Origin: Umezawaea sp036375055
GTDB lineage: Bacteria > Actinomycetota > Actinomycetes > Mycobacteriales > Pseudonocardiaceae
Length of the DNA: 64,000 nt
Assembly (NCBI RefSeq): GCF_036375055.1
Contig: NZ_DASUSQ010000114.1
Coordinates: 1 to 64,000 of the forward strand
Direction of reading: 5' to 3'
Part shown: positions 25,101-31,748 of the stretch, piece by piece
Layout of the letters: every line of letters begins with the position of its first letter
Numbering within the stretch: position 1 is the stretch's first letter
Notes under the pieces: model-generated
What the model saw: the letters and a program-made list of their open reading frames with translations, nothing else
Databases searched by the model: none
Told to the model about the DNA's origin: nothing
Position numbers and translations under genes: made by a program

Positions 25101-25681
25101 CCGGGCACGATCCGCACGCCCCGCACCGACGTGCCGTAGCGGATCTCGCGCAGCGCCGGGTTGGCCGCCGCCGTCGCGTCGTGCACCACCAGCACCTGGG
25201 AGAACCCGTCCAGGTCGGCCCGCAGCAGCAGGTCCACCCCCGGCAGCACCTCGCGGTAGGTCGCGGTGTCACCGTCCAGTTCGGGCTCGGGCAGCGCGTC
25301 CGGCCAGGACAGCGCCAACTCCTCGCCGTCGCGCCGCACGCTCGCCATGACACCGTCACCGCCGCCCGAGAGCCGCACCGGCACGGGCGTCGCCCTCGGC
25401 CGCACGGTGCCGTCCTCGTCGCGGACCAGCGTCGTGTCGACCGGCTCCCACCCGTCCTCGGTCTTCGCGCGGAACGGTCGGACGAACTCCTCCACCGTCC
25501 GCGTCCCCGACGGGTTCTGGAACACGCGCGTGGTCTCGGTTCCCAGCTCCACCAGTTCCACCGGGCCGTCCGGCGCCGGTGGCGCGGACGGCGCGGGCTC
25601 CGCGTGCGCCGTCGTGCCGACCAGCGCGCACACCAGGGCCACGACGCAGGCGAACGGGCCTGCCACTCGTCTCGATCTCAT
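22154..25681 (-). CDS. Secreted FG-GAP repeat protein with C-terminal ricin-B lectin
   Basis: This 1175-residue exported protein has a signal peptide (MRSRRVAGPFACVVALVCAL). A DNRLRE-like segment around residues 275-440 includes YWTSQRDSARVGYQ. Fibronectin/Ig-like beta regions follow. Repeated FG-GAP/VCBS units span about 680-980, with the calcium-loop signature DFDGDGDDDLA recurring. A ricin-type beta-trefoil (QxW repeats such as QQFEL and NQQFRL) occupies about 1020-1175. Such modules bind glycans, so it probably attaches to cell-surface or environmental polysaccharide. The N-terminal half resembles actinobacterial proteins that accompany Rhs/YD proteins. The start was taken at the ATG with GGAGGGG 8 bases upstream. 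It is convergent with the toxin-immunity pair. Confidence 0.85.
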   Translation of the reverse strand: MRSRRVAGPFACVVALVCALVGTTAHAEPAPSAPPAPDGPVELVELGTETTRVFQNPSGTRTVEEFVRPFRAKTEDGWEPVDTTLVRDEDGTVRPRATPVPVRLSGGGDGVMASVRRDGEELALSWPDALPEPELDGDTATYREVLPGVDLLLRADLDGFSQVLVVHDATAAANPALREIRYGTSVRGVRIVPGANGSTTAVDDTGTAVFVSGTPVMWETPAVASARAASAAPEVEQLPIGLEVRDGELAVLPDAAVLTSPTTSFPLYIDPSYSATQYRWTSVNSYEPTTSYWTSQRDSARVGYQSYSSPTSRYRSLFQVNTAPFAGGRVLNTWFAVTLDHSGGCAATPVDFWHTRAIDPASAVTWNNTTSHWLTKLDTRSGNANEAGGCGTTQPDLPMEFSSTALKTLVQTTATNGTGTLTFGFRAPAESDNDQWKKFLPATARLVVEFNIAPRPPLNFTTVPPTPCGTATAPTALSTATPTFSAIASDPDNDNVRGQLEVLDGDTVLRTVDGPTIASGGAFTWTPLPTGVLPEDQPAKVFNYRSRIWDAGLPSTDSPRCYFTVDRSRPGLPTITSADFPDGGPVRAVGELGTVTFTRAAGDVDVAGFRYGFQQDKTTMWVAADAAGSATVPVTLWDDSSGGTKPLYVRAVDRAGNISPSGPVWTLTATLRAVPGAAVRADTNGDRRADFATLFDQGDGRTAAWNFLSTGGGFSSGYVGWDTDVSGGFPMYRIKSANGDFDGDGRSDIAVLREDPDRRVRLFLLRSDGNRFDAEGEPAWTGDYRLSHLRLAAGDFDGDGDDDLAVFQGLTGAQTRLWVHHASGGGGFAAPVQQWDSGANGLDVNQVSPVAGDFDGDGDDDLAAFRGAAGATTTRLWVHVSHRTSFAAPVQQWDSGTTAFDRARATFAVTDVNGDAAGRDEIVAEYDRGNASAQVVVFTAGTGTWATSVGWDSGAAGTFDAAKTVLAAGDFNGDGKGDVATLYDTGGGNRQLHTFLSTGTAFAAKRTDWTGRVADVADSVYVEPGRRYRLHPSHTDKCAGVPAGNVADGGAVQQQACAAGVASQQFELLRIGATPYYRIKVASSGKCLDIGGYKREDNVAVAQWTCDSSGVPQANQQFRLDYVSGSGMDVVVQPRIVHSDKCLTVAGAGTGDNVAVVQLTCSGTANQRYVLRVEP

Positions 25682-25978
25682 GCTTCGGTCCCCTCCAGAC
25701 ATGACGGCGAGGACCTCGACAGCACAACCGGAACCGCTGCGGCCCCCAGGCCGTGTGTCCCCCCGCAGCGGAATACTGGCAGGTTCTCGGGGGAACCGAC
25801 ATGCCTCCGGGGCGGGCCCGACCGGACCGCGGTGGCACCGATCAGTCCTGTGTGGACCGAAAGGTGGTGCGACCGCTGACGGGCGGGCCGGACCGGGTCC
25901 GGCCGGGCAGCACAGAACCCGGCACCGCGCCCGGTCAACGCCGGAGATGGCTTCGGGTTACCGACGGGAGGGCGGGGC

Positions 25979-26446
25979 TCAGGCGTCCGTTCGCAGGTAC
26001 GCGGCCAGGTTCGCCAGCGAGGAGGCCAGCCCGGCGGCGTGGTCCTCGGCGGAGATGCCGTCAGGCACGTCGTCGGCGCGGACGTCGACCCGCGTCCCGC
26101 CCTCGACGGCGGTGACCTCCCAGGTCATGGTCATCGTGCCGGAGAAGGCGGGGTCGTCGGAGACGAAGTCGACCGCCTGCACCACCCGGACGCCGGGGAC
26201 GAGGTCGACGAACCGCGCCTCGACGACGTCGGAGTCCGCGGTGGCCTTCCCCGGCGACGCCGACGCGTCCGCGTAGGTCAGGACCAGCCGGTACGACCCC
26301 CCTGGACGGGCGTCGAACCGCTCGAACCGGCCGCTCATGCCCTCCGGCGGCAGCCAGGCCGCGAGCGCCTCGGGGTCGACGAGGGCGGCGTACACCCGTT
26401 CCGGTGCAGCGGCGACCACCCCGTGTCCCGCGTCTGTCCTCGGCAT
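25979..26446 (-). CDS. SRPBCC/AHSA1-domain protein
   Basis: This 155-residue START-like protein has the Activator-of-Hsp90-homologue-1 fold: APERVYAALVDPEALAAWLPPEGM at the start, FDARPGGSYRLVL, a central strand FVDLVPGVRVVQAVDF, and TMTWEVTAVEGGTRV near the end. These soluble proteins bind hydrophobic ligands; most have no known substrate. It lies 52 bases downstream of the haloacetate-dehalogenase-like gene on the same strand and may be co-transcribed with it. The start ATG is the only sensible one for the domain. About 300 bases of non-coding sequence separate it from the FG-GAP gene. Confidence 0.88.
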   Translation of the reverse strand: MPRTDAGHGVVAAAPERVYAALVDPEALAAWLPPEGMSGRFERFDARPGGSYRLVLTYADASASPGKATADSDVVEARFVDLVPGVRVVQAVDFVSDDPAFSGTMTMTWEVTAVEGGTRVDVRADDVPDGISAEDHAAGLASSLANLAAYLRTDA

Positions 26447-26498
26447 GGCCCCCAGGTTAGCCGGACGGCCCGAGCCCGGTCGTCCCGCGGCTGGCGGG

Positions 26499-27362
26499 TC
26501 ACCCGGCCCCGAAGAAGTCGGCGAGCGAGGCGGTGAGCGGCTCCGGGGCCTGCTCGGCGACGTGGTGCCCCGAGTCGATCCCGTGCCCGCGCACGTCGGG
26601 CGCCCAGTCCCGCCAGATCTCCAGCGGGTCGCCGTAGAGCTCCTCCAGGTCGTCGCGCAGCGACCACAGGACCAGCGTGGGGCAGGTGATCCGCCTCCCG
26701 GCCTTCCGGTCGGCCTCCTCGTGGTCCCGGTCGACGGTCAGCCCGGCCCGGTAGTCCTCCAGCATCGCCCGCACCACGTCGGGGTTGCGCACGGCCTCGC
26801 GCCACTCGTCGTGGTTCTCCCGGCCCATGCTCTCCGGGTCGCCGCGGTACCAGCTGTCCGGGTCGGCGTTGATGACCCGCTCGGGGATGTCGGGCTGGGC
26901 GAAGAAGAACCAGTGCCACCACCGGGTCGCGAACGTCGCGGTGGTGCGGGACAGGTGCTCGCTGATGGGCAGGCAGTCGAGGGCCGCGAACCGCGACACC
27001 GCCTCGGGGTGGTCCAGGACGAGGCGCAGCGCCACGGCTCCGCCCCGGTCGTGGCCCGCCAGCAGGAACCGCTCGTGGCCGAGCGACCTCATCACCGCCA
27101 CCAGGTCACCGGCGACCGCGCGCTTCGAGTAGCCCTCGTGGTCGGGGGTGGGGGCCGGGCCCCGAGATCGGCCGTAGCCGCGGAGGTCGGGGCACACGAC
27201 CGTGAAGCCGCGCTCCACCAGCGCGGGGGCGACGCGGTGCCAGGTGGCGGACGTCCTGGGGTGGCCGTGCAGCAGCAGCACGGCGGGCCCTCCTCCCCCG
27301 AACCGGGTGAAGATGGACGCCTCGCCCACGTCGATCCGCCGTGATTCGAATCCCTCGAACAT
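26499..27362 (-). CDS. Alpha/beta-hydrolase, haloacetate dehalogenase-like
   Basis: This 287-residue hydrolase shows the fluoroacetate/haloacetate dehalogenase arrangement. The oxyanion motif is HGHPRTSATWH and the two substrate-carboxylate arginines lie in DLRGYGRS. The nucleophile is Asp rather than Ser in GHDRGG, the halide-site His-Trp pair is in WWHWFFFAQPDIPE, and the catalytic His is in DSGHHVAEQ. It would release halide from 2-haloacids by an ester intermediate. Epoxide hydrolases share much of this, but the HW-FF-Q stretch favours dehalogenase. The start is the ATG of MFEGFESR. It is the first gene of a two-gene minus-strand unit with the SRPBCC protein. Confidence 0.85.
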   Translation of the reverse strand: MFEGFESRRIDVGEASIFTRFGGGGPAVLLLHGHPRTSATWHRVAPALVERGFTVVCPDLRGYGRSRGPAPTPDHEGYSKRAVAGDLVAVMRSLGHERFLLAGHDRGGAVALRLVLDHPEAVSRFAALDCLPISEHLSRTTATFATRWWHWFFFAQPDIPERVINADPDSWYRGDPESMGRENHDEWREAVRNPDVVRAMLEDYRAGLTVDRDHEEADRKAGRRITCPTLVLWSLRDDLEELYGDPLEIWRDWAPDVRGHGIDSGHHVAEQAPEPLTASLADFFGAG

Positions 27363-27650
27363 CACCCGGCATCTCCTCCCGCACACGATCCCGCTAGTGC
27401 AAGGGGTCGATTCCCGCCGCGGTGGACGACCAAACGCAAGTGCACCGGAATCACGTGTCGAATTACCCGAACGCAACTCCGGGCACGCCCTCCACCTGCG
27501 ACTCCATCGCCGTACCGCGACCGCGGTACGCGCGGGACCTGCGCCTGGAGGACGCCTTCGCGCTCCACTCCGACCATTCTCGGGGAACACGGCGAACCCA
27601 CCGGGAAAACCGGAAGCCGCCCCCGTTCCCCGCACCGGACAAGGACGACC

Positions 27651-28175
27651 ATGCCCCCTCTCGCCCCGCCCACCGCCGAGCCCGCACCGGTGAACCGGGT
27701 CCGCCTGCCCGTGCCCACCCGGCTGCGCAAGACCGTGCTCGTCACGCACGTCGTGTCGGCGGGCACCTGGATCGGCGTCGACGTCGTGTCCGCCGTGCTC
27801 GTGGCGATCGGCTGGGCGCGGTCGGGCGACGACCGCACCTCCCCGCACCAGGCGCTCGCGGACCACTTCGTCGTCCCGCTGCTGCTCTGCGGGCTCGTCG
27901 CGGGCCTCGTGTGCCTGGTCACCGGCGTGCTGCTGGGGCTCGCGACCAAGTGGGGCCTGGTCCGCTACCGGTGGGTCGCGGTGAAGCTGGTGCTCAACGT
28001 CGTCGCCTGCGCGCTCATGACGGCGTTCCTGGGACCGATCGGCGAACTCTCCACCGGCGAGCAACCGCTGCGGGACATCTGGTTCGTCTCGTTCCTCGCC
28101 ACCACCGCCCTGGCGCTGCTGACGTTCGCGACGGTGCTCTCCGTCTTCAAGCCGTGGGGCCGCGTCCGCCGCTAG
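27651..28175 (+). CDS. DUF2269-like integral membrane protein
   Basis: This 174-residue protein has about four hydrophobic helices separated by short polar turns. The pattern LRKTVLVTHVVSAGTWIGVD near residue 25 and the GPIGELS segment resemble the DUF2269/CopD-like membrane family. No enzymatic residue is evident and the function is unknown. The first 20 residues are proline-rich and cytoplasmic or disordered. It is preceded by 288 bases without a gene that must contain divergent promoters for it and the dehalogenase gene. It is followed 62 bases later by the GT51 transglycosylase gene on the same strand. Confidence 0.75.
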   Translation: MPPLAPPTAEPAPVNRVRLPVPTRLRKTVLVTHVVSAGTWIGVDVVSAVLVAIGWARSGDDRTSPHQALADHFVVPLLLCGLVAGLVCLVTGVLLGLATKWGLVRYRWVAVKLVLNVVACALMTAFLGPIGELSTGEQPLRDIWFVSFLATTALALLTFATVLSVFKPWGRVRR

Positions 28176-28237
28176 CGCGGTGGCAGGTCTTCGCCACCGT
28201 GCAACCCCCGGAGTGCCCCGACGAGTGTCATCCGGTG

Positions 28238-29992
28238 ATGAGCGACGACAGCACGAGCCCGGCGGCAGGAAGTGACGGCGGCGGTCCGGGGGCGGACGAC
28301 GTCCCGACGACCACCCGGACCAGCGGACCGCGGCGCAGAGCCGTCCTGCGGGCGGTCCGCCGGTTCCTGCCGTCGCCGAAGCTGGTGGCGGGTGTCGTGC
28401 TGCTGGTCGTGGTGCTCGCCGGGGCCGCGTTCGCCATCGCGCTGTCGGTCGTGGAGATCCCGGCGCCCAACGACTTCGCCACCCGCGAGGCGACGATCTT
28501 CACCTGGTCCGACGGCTCGCGCGTCACGCACGTCGGCGTCAACCGCCAGCCCGTCGAGTTCGACCAGATCCCGCGGGTGGTGCGCGAGGCCGTCCTCGCG
28601 GCCGAGGACCGCTCGTTCTACCGGGACCCCGGCGTGTCCGTCACGGGTCTGCTGCGGGCGGTGAAGAACAACCTCACCGGCGACGGCGGGAACCTCCAGG
28701 GCGGCTCGACGATCACCCAGCAGTACGTGAAGAACTACTACCTCACGCAGGAGCAGACCTTCAGCCGCAAGGCGGAGGAGATCCTCGTGTCGATCAAGAT
28801 CGCCGACCGGACCCCGAAGGACACCATCCTGCGGGACTACCTCAACACCGCGTTCTTCGCCCGCGGCACCTACGGCATCGAGGCGGCGGCGCGCGCCTAC
28901 TTCGGCGTGCCCGTCGCCTCGCTGGCCGACGACCCGGCACGGGCCGCCTACCTGGCCGCGGTCATCGCGGCCCCGTACTACTACGCGACCGCGCCGAGCG
29001 ACCCCGAGGCCGCGACGGCGTTGCGGGAGCGGTGGGACTACGTGCTGGACGGCATGGTCCAGGAGGGCTGGCTCGACGCCCGGCAGCGCGCCGGGACGGC
29101 CTTCCCCGAACCGGTCCGCTACGAACCGAACGAGCTGTCGGGGGTCAACGGGTACGCGGTCGACGCGGCCACCCAGTACCTCAACGGCCTGCACGAGCGG
29201 AACCCGGAGGTGCCGGACGCCGCGATGCTCGCCAGGGGCGGCTACACCGTCGTGACGACCTACCGGCCGGACCGGATGGCCGCGGTGGACCGGGCCGTGG
29301 CGGAGGGGCTGGCGAACCTCGACCCGGCCAGGCCCGAGGACCGGGACGTGCACCTGGCCGTCGCGTCGGTCGACGTCGCCACCGGCGCGATCGTCGGTTT
29401 CCGCGGCGGACCCGGTTACCTGGAGCAGAGCTTCAACGACGCCTTCCAGGCGAACGGTCCGATCGGGTCGCTGGGCGACACGCTGCTGAAGTTCCAGCTG
29501 GCCGCACTCCGACGGGACGACACGTCGTCCCTCGCGGAATCCCTGGAGGACAAGCGGATCTTCGACGCCCGTGACGACGGGAGGCCGCCGGGCCCCGGTG
29601 ACCTGGCGACGACCCCGATGCGCGCGGCGGCCGCGTTCGCCTCGCTCGGCACCGCCTACCGCGAACCGCACCACGTGGCCGAGGTCCGCAAGGACGGGCG
29701 GGTCGTGTGGCGGGCACCCGTGCCCGAGGACGACCCCGCACCCCACGAGGTCACCGTGGCGCGCGGTTTCCTGGACAGCGCGGTGGACGACGGAGGGCGG
29801 TGGGCGTGGACCGTGGGCAACGACGGCACCACCGCGACCGCCGTGGCGATGTTCGCCACGGAAGCCGACGGCAAGCAGAACCGCAGGCTCGACGGCATGT
29901 CACCGCTGGGAGCGTCCGACCGCCCCGCCGCGGTGGGCCCCGCCAGGATCCGCACGGGCCTCGTGGTGAAGCTGTTGATGGCGGCCGGGTGA
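28238..29992 (+). CDS. GT51 peptidoglycan transglycosylase with inactivated penicillin-binding domain
   Basis: This 584-residue class-A-PBP-like membrane protein has a disordered 45-residue tail and one transmembrane helix near 48-70. An intact GT51 glycosyltransferase domain follows, with catalytic Glu in AAEDRSFYRDPG, then GGSTITQQYVKN and RKAEEILVSIKI. The usual His of EDxxFxxHxG is Asp here. The C-terminal transpeptidase half is short and eroded: the SxxK box reads SLGD near residue 411, and no KTG triad is found where WTVGNDGTTATAVAMFA aligns. The protein should polymerise glycan strands but not crosslink peptides or bind beta-lactams. Typical bifunctional homologues are 700-800 residues. 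The ATG is the first codon that leaves the membrane anchor intact. Confidence 0.85.
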   Translation: MSDDSTSPAAGSDGGGPGADDVPTTTRTSGPRRRAVLRAVRRFLPSPKLVAGVVLLVVVLAGAAFAIALSVVEIPAPNDFATREATIFTWSDGSRVTHVGVNRQPVEFDQIPRVVREAVLAAEDRSFYRDPGVSVTGLLRAVKNNLTGDGGNLQGGSTITQQYVKNYYLTQEQTFSRKAEEILVSIKIADRTPKDTILRDYLNTAFFARGTYGIEAAARAYFGVPVASLADDPARAAYLAAVIAAPYYYATAPSDPEAATALRERWDYVLDGMVQEGWLDARQRAGTAFPEPVRYEPNELSGVNGYAVDAATQYLNGLHERNPEVPDAAMLARGGYTVVTTYRPDRMAAVDRAVAEGLANLDPARPEDRDVHLAVASVDVATGAIVGFRGGPGYLEQSFNDAFQANGPIGSLGDTLLKFQLAALRRDDTSSLAESLEDKRIFDARDDGRPPGPGDLATTPMRAAAAFASLGTAYREPHHVAEVRKDGRVVWRAPVPEDDPAPHEVTVARGFLDSAVDDGGRWAWTVGNDGTTATAVAMFATEADGKQNRRLDGMSPLGASDRPAAVGPARIRTGLVVKLLMAAG

Positions 29993-30119
29993 GCGCCACG
30001 AGCCCGTCTGGGGGACACGTGTGCCCGCAACCGTTGCGCGACAACGCTCTTTCCACCACGACGGCGACGAGAACCCGGTGTCCGGACAACCTCGCGGAGC
30101 GGTGCTCCGTGGAAGGGGT

Positions 30120-31481
30120 ATGGAGCCCGCACCCCTCGCCCCGTCGCAGCGGCCGTCACCGACGTCTCCCGCGCCGCGGCCAGGTCCGTCCAGAGTGGAC
30201 TGGTTGGACGCGCTGCGCGGCATCGCGGCGCTCGTCGTGGTGTTCGAGCACTCGTCGTACTCCTACCTCGCGGAGTTGCGCCGCGAACTGGTGCCGGAGT
30301 TCAACACCGGCAGGTACGGCGTCCTGGTGTTCTTCTTGGTCAGCGGCTACATCATCCCCGCCTCGCTCGAACGGCGGGGAGACGTGCGGGCGTTCTGGAT
30401 CGGCCGGGTGTTCCGCATCTACCCGCTGTGGGCGGTCGTCGTCGCGGCCGCGCTGGCCGCCGACCTGGCGGGTCTGGCGCAGGCCCGCGGGCAGGGCGGC
30501 GCCGCGGGGTTCGTCGCCCACCTCACCCTGCTCCAGGAACTCCTGGGGACGCCCAGCCTCCTGATCGTCCTGTGGACGCTGTCCTACGAGATGGCGTTCT
30601 ACCTGGTGGTCGTCGCCCTCTTCGCGGTGCGGCAGCACCGGCGGTCGGGGGCGGTCGCCGTCACCTTCGCCTGCCTCGCCGCCGTGAGCGCGGCGGTGGG
30701 GCTCGCGCTGCCGGTCTCCGCGCTCTCCGGCGCGGTCGGCACCGTCCCGCTGATCGCGCTGGCCTCGGTCGCCCTGGTGGTGGCGATCGGCTGCGGGTGC
30801 GCGGGATCACCGGTGCCGCGCGTGTTCGGCGGTGTGCTGGGCGGGGTGCTGGCGCTCGTCCTGGTGGCCTCCAACGGCACGGTGCCCGTGTGGGAGGGGT
30901 TGGTGGTGCTGGCCGTGATGTTCCTCGGCACGGCCGTCCACCGGGCCGAGAACGGGCAGAGCACCTGGCGGTACGCCGCCTGCACGGCCGTCGTCGTGGT
31001 CGCCTGCGCCGTCGGGAGCGCCTACTGGCACGGCGACGGCGCCCACTCCACCCGGCGCGGCTGGATCCTGGCGTTCCTGCTGGCCGTGCTCACCTTCGGC
31101 ATCGGCCTGGCGGCACGGCGCCTGCGGACACCGCGCTGGCTGGTCGGCCTGGGCACGATCAGCTACTCGGTCTACCTGCTGCACCCCGTGCTCCTGGCCG
31201 TGAGCGACGGCACGATCGGCCGCGGGCACCCGCACGGACCGCTGCTGGTGCCCGCCTTCTACGCCGTGCTGCTGCCGCTGTGCGTGCTGACCCACCGCTG
31301 GGTCGAGGCACCCGCCCGCGGGTGGGGCCGGGAGCTGGTGCGGCGCGGCGGTGCGACCGGCTCAGGTCCCGCACGCGCAGCTCCCGCCGCGGCGCCGGTG
31401 GCGCGCCCTCGGTGTGAACGTGCGCCAGTTGCGGAACTGGATGGCGCCGAACCACAGCGCGGACACGGCGAGACCCGGTAG
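30120..31481 (+). CDS. Acyltransferase-3 family membrane protein
   Basis: This 453-residue integral membrane O-acyltransferase has about ten hydrophobic helices. The family signatures are visible: VDWLDALRGIAALVVVFEHS with the essential His, the FFLVSGYIIP loop, RVFRIYPLW, and the late YSVYLLHPVLL motif. These enzymes acylate surface glycans, lipids or secreted molecules; the acceptor is unknown. The start was taken at the ATG with GGAAGGGG just upstream. The last 40 residues are a polar Ala/Pro/Arg tail. It is encoded by DNA that overlaps, on the other strand, the small membrane-protein gene by 120 bases. The tail is probably dispensable. Confidence 0.88.
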   Translation: MEPAPLAPSQRPSPTSPAPRPGPSRVDWLDALRGIAALVVVFEHSSYSYLAELRRELVPEFNTGRYGVLVFFLVSGYIIPASLERRGDVRAFWIGRVFRIYPLWAVVVAAALAADLAGLAQARGQGGAAGFVAHLTLLQELLGTPSLLIVLWTLSYEMAFYLVVVALFAVRQHRRSGAVAVTFACLAAVSAAVGLALPVSALSGAVGTVPLIALASVALVVAIGCGCAGSPVPRVFGGVLGGVLALVLVASNGTVPVWEGLVVLAVMFLGTAVHRAENGQSTWRYAACTAVVVVACAVGSAYWHGDGAHSTRRGWILAFLLAVLTFGIGLAARRLRTPRWLVGLGTISYSVYLLHPVLLAVSDGTIGRGHPHGPLLVPAFYAVLLPLCVLTHRWVEAPARGWGRELVRRGGATGSGPARAAPAAAPVARPRCERAPVAELDGAEPQRGHGETR

Positions 31482-31622
31482 ACCGGTGATCATCCCGAGG
31501 ATGATCCACAGGCCTTGCGTGGCGAGCCCGATGGCCCAGCCGACCCGGTAGTCCCTGGCGAGGTAGGTTCCGATCCCGCCGATGACGGGGATGGCCCAGC
31601 TGAGGATTTCGGTCGTCGTCAC
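31362..31622 (-). CDS. Small two-to-three-helix membrane protein (PnuC-like)
   Basis: This 86-residue protein has closely packed hydrophobic helices (VTTTEILSWAIPVIGGIGTY, then WAIGLATQGLWIILGMITG, then PGLAVSALWFGAIQFRNW) and a basic Cys-containing tail. The GLATQGLWIxxGxxTG pattern with the aromatic FRNW exit resembles short PnuC-like phage and actinobacterial membrane proteins. A GTG at 31622 is the best start. Its last 120 bases are antisense to the end of the acyltransferase gene, an unusually deep convergent overlap. I regard it as real because of the coherent membrane-protein pattern, but it needs comparison with homologues. Confidence 0.6.
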   Translation of the reverse strand: MTTTEILSWAIPVIGGIGTYLARDYRVGWAIGLATQGLWIILGMITGLPGLAVSALWFGAIQFRNWRTFTPRARHRRRGGSCACGT

Positions 31623-31707
31623 GCACCTGACGCTGCCACCGGCCAACGGCCCCGACAGCGTCACCTGACGCAGAGCGCGCGGACGTCCCGCGATCGGACG
31701 AACGGCG

Positions 31708-31740
31708 GGTGCCGCGGGGGCGGAGAGCCCCCGCGGCACC
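31708..31740 (-). terminator. Strong terminator after the 999-residue secreted protein
   Basis: A perfect 14-bp stem (31708-31721 and 31727-31740) with loop GGAGA lies 8 bases beyond the minus-strand stop at 31749. Confidence 0.85.
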
Positions 31741-31748
31741 GCGATCCC

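Noticed and set aside
22268..25879. Long plus-strand frame opposite the FG-GAP protein gene
   Set aside because: The translation is rich in Arg, Val, His and Gly without motifs; it is a shadow of the repeat-rich real gene.
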